From Branchiostoma floridae (taxonomy: Eukaryota; Chordata; Leptocardii; Amphioxiformes; Branchiostomatidae), in the NCBI RefSeq assembly GCF_000003815.2, contig NC_049994.1, forward strand, positions 9,523,148-9,587,147: 64,000 nucleotides of DNA, read 5' to 3'. The notes below the pieces were generated by a model. The model was not told the origin of the DNA. It searched no databases and saw only the letters and a program-made list of their open reading frames with translations. Shown in pieces: positions 58,201 through 64,000 of the stretch (position 1 is the stretch's first letter; each line of letters starts with the position of its first letter). A program made the translations under genes and the position numbers.

Positions 58201-61200
58201 GCGATAACAGAGTATCCCAATCTTTAAACTTTGAGGACTTGGCTGTGAAAGAGATGGATGTTTCAGTGTCAGCTTTAAAAAATATTAGTGATACAAATTC
58301 TACACATCCAAATGGCAGAAATTTCAGCAAAATGCACCAATATTCAATCTTTATTGTATATACTCTAAACAACCAAAGGGAAATCACATGCTTGGCAGTC
58401 CCCTACAGTACAACCATGCAACCCTGGCATTACCAACCCACAATCTTTACAGGCAAACACAAAAGAAACCTTTTGTACTTCTGTCAATCACCAATCATAT
58501 TTAGTAAAAAGTATGACAGCATACTTTGATCTGGGGAAGAGAACTTTCTCTCTGTTTTTCCCTTTGCAGGTGCAGCTACAAAACAAAGAGTTTTATTTGA
58601 TATGGACACCAGAGGTAGTATGACAGGTACTTATATATTTGTAGTGGATATAAAATCTATATGATGGTAAAAATTAAGTAAGTAGTAAAACAGAGATTGA
58701 ATATCATACATGTAGCATGTCAAAAAATAATAACATACTCTTCACTGAAGTTGGAGTGTCCTTTGCCTTGTCTCTGAGAGCAACTGAGAGGAATAAATAT
58801 ATGGTGGTCAATGAACTTATGAAAAATTAAATCACTTCCTTTTGCTCACTTAATACATATGTATAAATACTTAAGGCAGAATTACTACATACATTTTTGA
58901 ACATTGTATGCTGCTCTAAATGACTTAGATTACGATATGAAACTGTTCAGCCCATCACCAAATACTTGGAAAGAATGTAGCATACTGTTTTCTGGAGGCA
59001 AAGACTTTTCGTCTGTTTTTTCCTTCGTAGTTGTTGCTATGATAAAAAAAGGACTTGTGTTTAATTTTTGTCCCCAAGAAATAATTGATACAAATGTCAC
59101 AGCTCAAACAGATAAGTCCAATTCACAAAACACTTGGAGAGAATGTTGCGTACTGTTTTCTGGAGGCAAGGGCTTTCTGTCTGTTTTTTCCTTCGTAGAT
59201 GTTGCTATCATAAAAAAAATAAAGAAATTAAGTTTAATTTTTGTCCTTAAGAAATAGATGATACAAATGCCACATCTGAAACAGTTCAGCCCATCACCAA
59301 ATACTTGTAAATAGTGTGGCATACTGTTTTCTGGAGGCAAGGACTTTGTGTCTGTTTTTTCCTTCGTAGTTGTTGCTATGATAAAAAAAAGCTTATGTTT
59401 AATTTTTGTCTGTTGAAGTAAGAAATAATTGATATAACTGTCATTGAAAGTCAGTAAAAGATTCTAGAAATCACTGCATAATCAAGAAATAAACAGTCAC
59501 ATACTCTTCAATGTGGTAGAAACTTTGCTGTCCTTTTTCTTATCCACTGAGTCAGCTGTGAGAGGAATACAATTATATGTCATGTACATGTAGCTACATA
59601 ATCATATCCTTTCATTCCCCTAATAAATAGGTCTAGAATAAAAACTATGTGTAAAATCCTACAGGTTGTCTTAAAATGATATTAATGTACACCTAAGAGG
59701 TCAAAACACAACACATACATGTGCTCTTCAGTGAAGAAGGAACTTTGCTGTCTTCTGCCTTGTCCGCTTGGACAGCTGTGAAATGAAATACATTTAGAAA
59801 ATACACATTCACAAAACTACACCCAAAACAACAACCTTTATAACCCTTTTGATATTTTTTAAAAGGAGGCATGGTGCAAAAATATGTTGAATACCCAGAC
59901 TTCACGTGTTGAATATTGATTTAAAAGTTCTATCCATCACCAAATACCTTTTAAAAAGTATGGCATACTGTTTTGTGGAGAAGAGATCTTTTCGTCTGTA
60001 GTCTCCTTTACAGTAGCAGCTATGTGTATGAAAAATGGCTCAAATTAATGTCAGTTTTCACTGATACACGGCAGAAGACATATATTTGAAGGTGAAAAAA
60101 TCAGTGCAAGTTAGACAAAAAATTACATCTTAAGAAACAAACACATACTCTTAAGGGACTCCTTGCTTTCCTTTGACTTGTTTGTGAGCACAGCTGAGAG
60201 ATGAATATCAGAGTATTCAGTCACAGTCTATGCTAAAATAATATAATAATTATAAAAATCATGCAACACCCTTTCACCCTCCTAAGTAGTTGAATAGTTC
60301 ATAAATGTGACACAAACACCTTAATACCCGAGAAAAAAGAAACGCATCATAATCATATATCACATAATTACCCTTCTTTGAGAAAGGGACTCCACTGTCT
60401 TTTTCTTTGTATTTGTCAGCAAATCTGCCTGTATAGTAAGGAATGTTGTTTTAAATTGAAGTAATGATCTTATTCATCATAATATTGTTTTATAATAATG
60501 TTTGATAAGTTAGTGTTTTATAATTGACAGAAGAAATGTAAAATTGTGACTCTCACTACCATGCATCCATAACCCCATGCACAAAATGTTTTTACGGAGC
60601 ACTTGTACATTGACAATCTACCTCACCATACTAAATGGAGTTGATGAATTTAAAAAAAAATTCTCAAAGTATAAGAGGGTATAACATACTCTTCAACGAG
60701 CGGACTTTGCTCTCCTTTGTAACATCTGATGGAACAGCTTTAGTATGTGGCAAAAAAATGATTAAAGTCAGCTGCTTAAGGCATATTGTTGACATTCAAA
60801 GCACTCTTTTAATAATCCATTTTCATAAAAGTATAATGGAAATGTAAAAGTCAGCACAATCTTAAAATTTCATTTAGCACATTCAGTGCTGGTCATATCA
60901 TTAATAGACACATACGTGTATTCTTTGTTGAAGGTGGGGAATCAACTTTGCTGTCTTGTATCTTCTCTAGGAAGAACTTGGCTGTGAACAAGAAAATTCT
61001 CTAATTCATAATCTACGCTTGACAGAAATTTCTTTAAATTCAGGAAGATGACTTCTGAGAGTTTGGACTCTCTAGATACTTGGATGAATATTTATTTAAT
61101 AGATTTTAAATCTATATTGTTAAATGGTACCACTTTTCTGTGCCTTAGATTTTCAGTTTGCTCTCTTCCAGTTTCATTCTAACAACTCCAATTTCTCTTG

Positions 61201-63715
61201 ACACTGCCTGTCTACAATCCTCGAGTGACAACCAGGTGGAAAGCAACAATTACACCAACTCAAAATGTTTGAACATTCCTGTACACCCAGCACAAGATTT
61301 CTTTCAAACTATTTCAATGAATAAATTGAAATATCAACAATTCTTCACCCACGTGCACCCCCATCACCAGAAACTAGAACAAGGGTTACATACTCTTCGA
61401 GGAAACATTGCTGTTTCCATGGCTCTCTTTGCGGGCAGCTGTAAAATAAACACATTCAATTTGCTTTTCAGCTACATTTCCTATAATGCAGAAGATTTGT
61501 AACACATCTAAAAGATGGAGAGAATTAAGGAATCAACAGGGAGAAAGAAATAAGTTAGTTTTGATATCATTTTGGTTAAGACACGACAAAAATTAGAATT
61601 TAACATGATTTTTTTACCATCACTGGTAGTGGCACTTGATTTCTCTTGTGCTGAAGGCAATTTTCCATTTGAAGCTGTAGCTACAGAATAAATATGTTAT
61701 TTTCAATAATCTGTTCAACATAATTTTGCAATAGAGCAGTTAACTGTCCACCACCATTGTAGGAGGAAAGAGAATAAATAAAGGGTTAACATACTCTTGT
61801 TAGTAACCGTTGTTGGATGGGTCTTTTCATCTTCACTTCCATCATCATCACCTAAATATGGAAACAATCATTCTTTATGCTGCATTTAACAAAAGGTAGA
61901 TGTACAAATTGTTATGTAAAGGCCACTGTGAAAAGAGATGTGAGTATGATAAGATTTGATATGAAGAAACAAACAGTCAGTCATTTACAAATCTAGCAGC
62001 CTTGTCCCTAATTTCTCTAAAAAAAAACTACATCAGGCAAAACAGTTCTGAATATCACCAAATATGTTTAGAAAATGTCTGCATACTGTGTTCTGGTGTA
62101 GAGGACTTGCCATCAGCTTTTTCCTTTAAAGGTGCAGCTGCAAAACGAAGACCAAATTTACTATATCATGTTTAATTTATGCCTGTATAATGAAGACACT
62201 AATTGTCATCAAACAGGAGAAGTTAATAATATACACATTACACCATTTCCAGCCACCACCATGTACAATGTAGAAGAGGAATTGCAAAAGGTGAACATAC
62301 TCTTGTTGGTAACCAATGTTGCCTGGACCTTCTTTCCATCATCTTCATCATCATCATCATCGTTGTCACCTAAATTTGGTAATATTATAATCATTCTTTT
62401 TCCTACACATATGATAACTACATTGTACATGTACATATAAGGTCACAGGTCCCTGATAAAGAAAATTCATTAAAATCAACCATTTACAAACTTAAGGTAG
62501 TAACCTTATTCTCCCACTCTCCCTTTACACAAATCAACAGTAGAATAAAATTGTCTAGTCAACCACCAAATATTTCTAAGAAAATTACTGCATACTGTTT
62601 TCTGGTGAAAAGGACATTTCCTCAGTCTTTCCCTTTGTAGTTGCAGCTAGAAAACAAAGATCTTATTCATAACAATCTGTTGAATATAGGTATTACTAAG
62701 TGAAAGTAAGAAGGAGCTAACAATCCTCTAACAGGAGATTCTGAAGCTAATACACATTCATAAGTTACACCATTTCTCACCATCACCAAGCAGAGGGGAG
62801 AAAGTAAGAAATTACAAAAAAAATTAAACATACTCTTGTTAGTAACTGGTTCTGCACTTGTCTTCTTTTCCTCTTTGTCATCATCACCTGCATCGAAACA
62901 CGGAAAGAAGTAGTCTTTATGCTATAAAAATGCTAAGTTAAACCTTATGGACAGGTAAAGCTGACAGGCTTTTGAAAATAAACGTGAAAGATAATCAGGG
63001 TAAAAAAAAAGAAGATAAAGTCATCCATGTAGCCTCATGCCTTAACACAAGTCAACAGCAGAATGAAATTGTCTAGTCTAACACCAAATATTTCCAGGAA
63101 AATTACTGCATACTGTTTTCTGGTGAAGAGGACATTTCCTCAGTCTTTCCCTTTGTAGTTGCAGCTAGAAAACAAATATCTTATTTATAACCATCTGTTG
63201 AATATTAGGTAGGTAGGTTGAATATCAGTAAGTAATAGTAAGGAGTTAACTGTCTTCTAACAGGATAAGCAAAAACACATTCACAAGTTACACCATTTCT
63301 CATCACCACAAAGTAGAGAAGAAATGAAGAAATTACAAAAAAAGTTGAACATACTCTTGTTAGTAACTGGTTCTGCACTTGTCTTCTTTTCCTCTTTGTT
63401 GTCATCACCTGCACCTAAATACGGAAAGAAGCAGTCTTTTTGCTACAAAAATGCTAACCTTATGGACAGGTAAGTTGACAGGTTCTTGGGAATAAATGCA
63501 AAAGGAATGGAAAGGTAATTGGGGTTAAAAACAGGATGTTTCTTATATACAAAAAAAAAAAGATCAAGTCATCCAAGTAGCAACCTTATCCCTTAACACA
63601 AATCAACAGCAGAATGAAATAGTCTAGTCTATCACCAAATTTTTATACGAAAATGACTGTGTACTGATTTCTGGTGAAGAGGACTTTCCCTCAGACTTTT
63701 CCTTTGCAGTTGCAG
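48635..63715 (-). CDS. EPLIN/LIMA1-like LIM-domain actin-binding protein, whole gene within window (5' partial)
   Basis: Thirty-four coding exons with agreeing phases give about 1,432 residues up to the window edge; the first exon is missing. EPLIN (LIMA1) cross-links and stabilises actin filaments and ties them to cadherin-catenin junctions. Diagnostic features: one LIM domain ([13 protein letters not shown] to [10 protein letters not shown]) followed by [10 protein letters not shown]; a C-terminal [13 protein letters not shown] close to the end; RMAMYQSEI, which matches the EPLIN RMAKYQ motif; and [18 protein letters not shown] and LRAMFET motifs before the LIM domain. Upstream lies an unusual array of 24 micro-exons and a 17-fold 12-residue repeat that vertebrate LIMA1 lacks. 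Many of these could be alternatively spliced without changing frame. The giant gene lies immediately downstream on the same strand. Confidence 0.9.
49736..49878 (-). CDS. EPLIN-like exon: first half of LIM domain
   Basis: Phase 0 to 2, 143 bases. After [12 protein letters not shown] it carries the zinc ligands C-x2-C (CRAC), H-x2-C (HKSC) and C-x2-C (CDQC). The LIM domain is split by an intron after KKVL. Confidence 0.93.
50100..50188 (-). CDS. EPLIN-like exon: LRAMFET motif
   Basis: Phase 1 to 0, 89 bases (ACATGCAG acceptor, AAG|gtatgt donor). It contains [17 protein letters not shown] and a basic PKAKPK end. MFET recalls the MFETQPLD of vertebrate Xin repeats. Confidence 0.85.
50339..50362. 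repeat. (GA)n microsatellite
   Basis: Short GA run in the intron between two EPLIN-like exons. Confidence 0.9.
50546..50649 (-). CDS. EPLIN-like exon: serine-rich, [15 protein letters not shown]
   Basis: Phase 2 to 1, 104 bases (CCCCTCAG acceptor, AAAG|gtaaat donor). It reads [18 protein letters not shown], then [16 protein letters not shown]. Probably disordered and phosphorylated. Confidence 0.85.
50868..51007 (-). CDS. EPLIN-like exon carrying the [12 protein letters not shown] motif
   Basis: Phase 0 to 2, 140 bases. It reads [18 protein letters not shown], then [12 protein letters not shown] and [13 protein letters not shown]. The GDVHN-(I/A)-E core (about 50936-50971) is the same as in the giant gene's repeats. 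The position corresponds to the RLKMMFEKGE region of vertebrate EPLIN. Confidence 0.88.
51945..51989 (-). CDS. EPLIN-like exon: 15-codon acidic micro-exon
   Basis: Phase 0-0, 45 bases (CTTATAG acceptor, GAG|gtgaaa donor), encoding [15 protein letters not shown]. Its symmetric phase allows skipping. Confidence 0.75.
52422..53403 (-). CDS. EPLIN-like large exon: two RWESGD motifs and a basic coiled region
   Basis: Phase 2 to 0, 982 bases (TTTCTTAG acceptor, AAG|gtgggc donor). It begins [39 protein letters not shown] is followed later by [20 protein letters not shown], then [19 protein letters not shown], and [17 protein letters not shown] near the end. These are related short motifs of the same kind as the GDVHN core. 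Ser-rich and Thr-rich linkers are probably disordered. Confidence 0.92.
53980..54030 (-). CDS. EPLIN-like 51-base cassette exon (phase 2-2)
   Basis: Good acceptor (CCCTCCTAG) and donor (GAAAG|gtgact). In phase 2-2 it inserts [16 protein letters not shown] between RMAM and YQSEI, the conserved EPLIN RMA-YQ motif. It is open in that frame and symmetric, so it fits optional use. Confidence 0.65.
55545..55576. repeat. (CATT)n microsatellite
   Basis: Eight CATT units in the intron beside the duplicated exon fragments. Confidence 0.95.
55655..55925 (-). pseudogene. Two tandem partial copies of the 55999-56182 exon
   Basis: CAGCAGCTGCTGAGGAGTAT and the flanking CCTTGACTGA appear at about 55680 and 55857 as well as in the intact exon. 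Each copy keeps the 3' half and donor (AT|gtgagt) but loses the 5' half, breaking into ATGAT-rich sequence. The unit is about 175 bp. Whether either copy is spliced in from a cryptic acceptor is unknown. Confidence 0.65.
55999..56182 (-). CDS. EPLIN-like exon: TPDSGVD to SVKERMA segment
   Basis: Phase 1 to 2, 184 bases (TCCTTCCAG acceptor, CCAT|gtgagt donor). It has [35 protein letters not shown] and, at the end, [11 protein letters not shown]. The end matches the IKDRMAKYQ block of vertebrate EPLIN when joined to the next exon. A Met 47 codons upstream of the acceptor is open in frame, so an internal start is possible. Confidence 0.88.
56510..57145 (-). CDS. EPLIN-like exon of seventeen 12-residue [12 protein letters not shown] repeats
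   Basis: Phase 1-1, 636 bases (TTTTTTTTCAG acceptor, AAGT|gtaggc donor). The 36-bp unit recurs 17 times, with small changes (A/P, D/E, K/Q), and begins and ends with diverged units. The opposite strand is also open but is a shadow: only the minus strand has splice sites in the phase shared by its neighbours. The repeat is Lys/Asp/Thr/Ser/Pro-rich and should be disordered. Copy number is likely polymorphic. Confidence 0.82.
57608..57652 (-). CDS. EPLIN-like micro-exon 24 ([14 protein letters not shown])
   Basis: 45 bases, phase 1-1, TTTCACAG acceptor and AAGA|gtatgc donor. Contains a tryptophan, unusual in this array. Confidence 0.65.
57694..57870. mobile_element. Tc1/mariner-type MITE (TIR CAGTCAAACCTGT)
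   Basis: It begins CAGTCAAACCTGTATTAGAG and ends ACAGGTTTGACTG, flanked by TA on both sides. The interior is also partly palindromic (GAGGCCACCT, GGGGCCACCTGTC). It is 177 bp and non-coding. TA flanks and this terminus fit a Tc1/mariner-type non-autonomous element. It lies between two micro-exons. Confidence 0.8.
58195..58242 (-). CDS. EPLIN-like micro-exon 23 ([15 protein letters not shown])
   Basis: 48 bases, phase 1-1, TTTCACAG acceptor and AAGT|gtatga donor. Confidence 0.6.
58525..58575 (-). CDS. EPLIN-like micro-exon 22 ([16 protein letters not shown])
   Basis: 51 bases, phase 1-1, TTTTGTAG acceptor and CAAA|gtatgc donor. Class I of the array (A-T-x-K-x-K...SSPE). Confidence 0.7.
58739..58783 (-). 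CDS. EPLIN-like micro-exon 21 ([14 protein letters not shown])
   Basis: 45 bases, phase 1-1, CTCTCAG acceptor and AAGA|gtatgt donor. Class II (ends LK/VK before the donor). Confidence 0.65.
58986..59036 (-). CDS. EPLIN-like micro-exon 20 ([16 protein letters not shown])
   Basis: 51 bases, phase 1-1. One of three nearly identical tandem exons (with 59154-59204 and 59325-59375) spaced about 170 bp apart. Confidence 0.75.
59154..59204 (-). CDS. EPLIN-like micro-exon 19 ([16 protein letters not shown])
   Basis: 51 bases, phase 1-1, donor AACA|gtacgc. Middle member of the tandem triplet. Confidence 0.75.
59325..59375 (-). CDS. EPLIN-like micro-exon 18 ([16 protein letters not shown])
   Basis: 51 bases, phase 1-1, acceptor ATCATAG and donor AACA|gtatgc. 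First member of the tandem triplet in gene order. Confidence 0.75.
59505..59555 (-). CDS. EPLIN-like micro-exon 17 ([16 protein letters not shown])
   Basis: 51 bases, phase 1-1, class II. Confidence 0.7.
59719..59775 (-). CDS. EPLIN-like micro-exon 16 ([18 protein letters not shown])
   Basis: 57 bases, phase 1-1. The usual donor after LKA is altered to AGAGCA, and a new donor six bases further (ACAT|gtatgt) keeps the phase. Confidence 0.65.
59969..60019 (-). CDS. EPLIN-like micro-exon 15 ([16 protein letters not shown])
   Basis: 51 bases, phase 1-1, class I. Confidence 0.7.
60149..60193 (-). CDS. EPLIN-like micro-exon 14 ([14 protein letters not shown])
   Basis: 45 bases, phase 1-1, class II. 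Confidence 0.65.
60372..60428 (-). CDS. EPLIN-like micro-exon 13 ([18 protein letters not shown])
   Basis: 57 bases, phase 1-1, acceptor TATACAG and donor AAGG|gtaatt. [12 protein letters not shown] is unlike the other members and recalls the KRYEEK-type motif downstream. Confidence 0.65.
60690..60737 (-). CDS. EPLIN-like micro-exon 12 ([15 protein letters not shown])
   Basis: 48 bases, phase 1-1, class II. The acceptor (TACTAAAG) is weak. Confidence 0.6.
60916..60981 (-). CDS. EPLIN-like micro-exon 11 ([17 protein letters not shown])
   Basis: 66 bases, phase 1-1, acceptor TTGTTCACAG and donor ACAC|gtatgt. Confidence 0.65.
61394..61438 (-). CDS. EPLIN-like micro-exon 10 ([14 protein letters not shown])
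   Basis: 45 bases, phase 1-1, acceptor ATTTTACAG and donor AAGA|gtatgt. Confidence 0.65.
61618..61680 (-). CDS. EPLIN-like micro-exon 9 ([17 protein letters not shown])
   Basis: 63 bases, phase 1-1, acceptor TTCTGTAG and donor GATG|gtaaaa. Confidence 0.65.
61795..61851 (-). CDS. EPLIN-like micro-exon 8 ([18 protein letters not shown])
   Basis: 57 bases, phase 1-1. Acidic start and VTNK end, as in exons 2, 4 and 6 of the array. Confidence 0.72.
62087..62137 (-). CDS. EPLIN-like micro-exon 7 ([16 protein letters not shown])
   Basis: 51 bases, phase 1-1, class I. Paired with micro-exon 8 as one duplicated two-exon unit. Confidence 0.72.
62301..62369 (-). CDS. EPLIN-like micro-exon 6 (acidic Asp run, [12 protein letters not shown])
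   Basis: 69 bases, phase 1-1. A (GAT)n run makes this copy longer than its siblings by five to six codons. Confidence 0.72.
62596..62646 (-). CDS. EPLIN-like micro-exon 5 ([16 protein letters not shown])
   Basis: 51 bases, phase 1-1. Nearly identical to micro-exon 3. Confidence 0.75.
62834..62887 (-). CDS. EPLIN-like micro-exon 4 ([17 protein letters not shown])
   Basis: 54 bases, phase 1-1. Differs from micro-exon 2 by one residue. Confidence 0.75.
63114..63164 (-). CDS. EPLIN-like micro-exon 3 ([16 protein letters not shown])
   Basis: 51 bases, phase 1-1, class I. Confidence 0.75.
63355..63408 (-). CDS. EPLIN-like micro-exon 2 ([17 protein letters not shown])
   Basis: 54 bases, phase 1-1, acceptor AGGTGCAG and donor AAGA|gtatgt. 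Confidence 0.75.
63665..63715 (-). CDS. EPLIN-like micro-exon 1 in window ([16 protein letters not shown])
   Basis: 51 bases, phase 1-1, acceptor TTTTGTAG and donor ATCA|gtacac. It opens in phase 1, so at least one more exon lies beyond the window edge. Confidence 0.75.
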
Positions 63716-63766
63716 CTACAAAACAAAGACCTTTCTTATAACAATATGTTGAATATGCATAAATAT

Positions 63767-63939
63767 TAATCTCCAAGCAGATCCTACGGTAGCATAAGAT
63801 AGTATCAAAAGCTACCAGAGGAGTGAAGCCGGCTTAGGAATGTGTTTCGCTACATGGCAAATGGACACCTCTTGGCTGACTACACTCCTTGGCCAGTTTG
63901 GTACTATTTTATGCCATTGTAGGATCTGCTTGGAGATTA
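63767..63939. mobile_element. MITE with TAATCTCC termini and perfect 9-bp target duplication
   Basis: It begins TAATCTCCAAGCAGATCCTA and ends TAGGATCTGCTTGGAGATTA, a long terminal inverted repeat. It is flanked on both sides by CATAAATAT (63758-63766 and 63940-63948). A 9-bp duplication points to a Mutator-like transposase as the mover. Length is 173 bp, non-coding; the same family as 15036-15213. Confidence 0.85.
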
Positions 63940-64000
63940 CATAAATATTAAGTAAAAGTAAAAAGTAGTTACAGCGGCGATCGCGTCATAGTTAACACCC

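Noticed and set aside
13228-63715. One continuous gene from the EPLIN-like exons through the giant repeats
   Set aside because: The EPLIN-like frame ends in a proper C-terminus and stop at 48635-48637, and the giant gene has its own ATG exon at 45835. Read-through transcripts cannot be excluded without RNA data.

Overview
The window looks like nuclear DNA from an invertebrate deuterostome, most likely a lancelet (Branchiostoma). Genes are split by many short introns with GT/AG ends, there are no operons or prokaryotic signals, and the gaps carry MITEs, a tRNA-like SINE, truncated LINEs, a large foldback element and microsatellites. The genus is inferred from gene content; no search was run. 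All supported genes lie on the minus strand, so each reads from high to low coordinates.

Layout. (1) 858-1323: first coding exon of a secreted frizzled-related protein (sFRP3/FRZB or sFRP4 type); the rest of that gene lies left of the window. (2) 1324-13227: about 12 kb with no supported gene, holding SINE copies and a 3.25 kb inverted-repeat (foldback) element wrapped around an 18-bp minisatellite. (3) 13228-45835: one giant gene assembled here from 23 phase-compatible coding exons (about 3,259 codons after allowing for one missing base), plus one uncertain alternative exon. Its N-terminal part is Pro/Ala/Glu- and Val/Thr-rich. Its core is a 5.3-kb exon plus neighbouring exons with about 33 copies of a motif (K/R)F-x-x-GDV-x-NAE. 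Its C-terminal part is low-complexity. (4) 48635-63715 and beyond: an EPLIN/LIMA1-like gene with one LIM domain, conserved EPLIN motifs and a C-terminal SVEEEIKR motif. Its 5' part is an array of 24 tiny exons, all in phase 1-1, plus one exon made of seventeen 12-residue repeats. The first exon is outside the window.

How the genes relate. The EPLIN-like gene carries the same short motif ([12 protein letters not shown], near 50936-50971) that the adjacent giant gene has amplified. The giant gene can therefore be read as a neighbouring relative in which an EPLIN/Xin-type, presumably actin-binding, motif was expanded into a long filament-like array. EPLIN and Xin proteins bundle or stabilise actin at cadherin junctions and in muscle, so a cytoskeletal cross-linking role is the natural hypothesis, but actin binding by this repeat is not shown. 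The window has many signs of recent local duplication: exon pairs, micro-exon units, a tripled exon and in-frame coding minisatellites.
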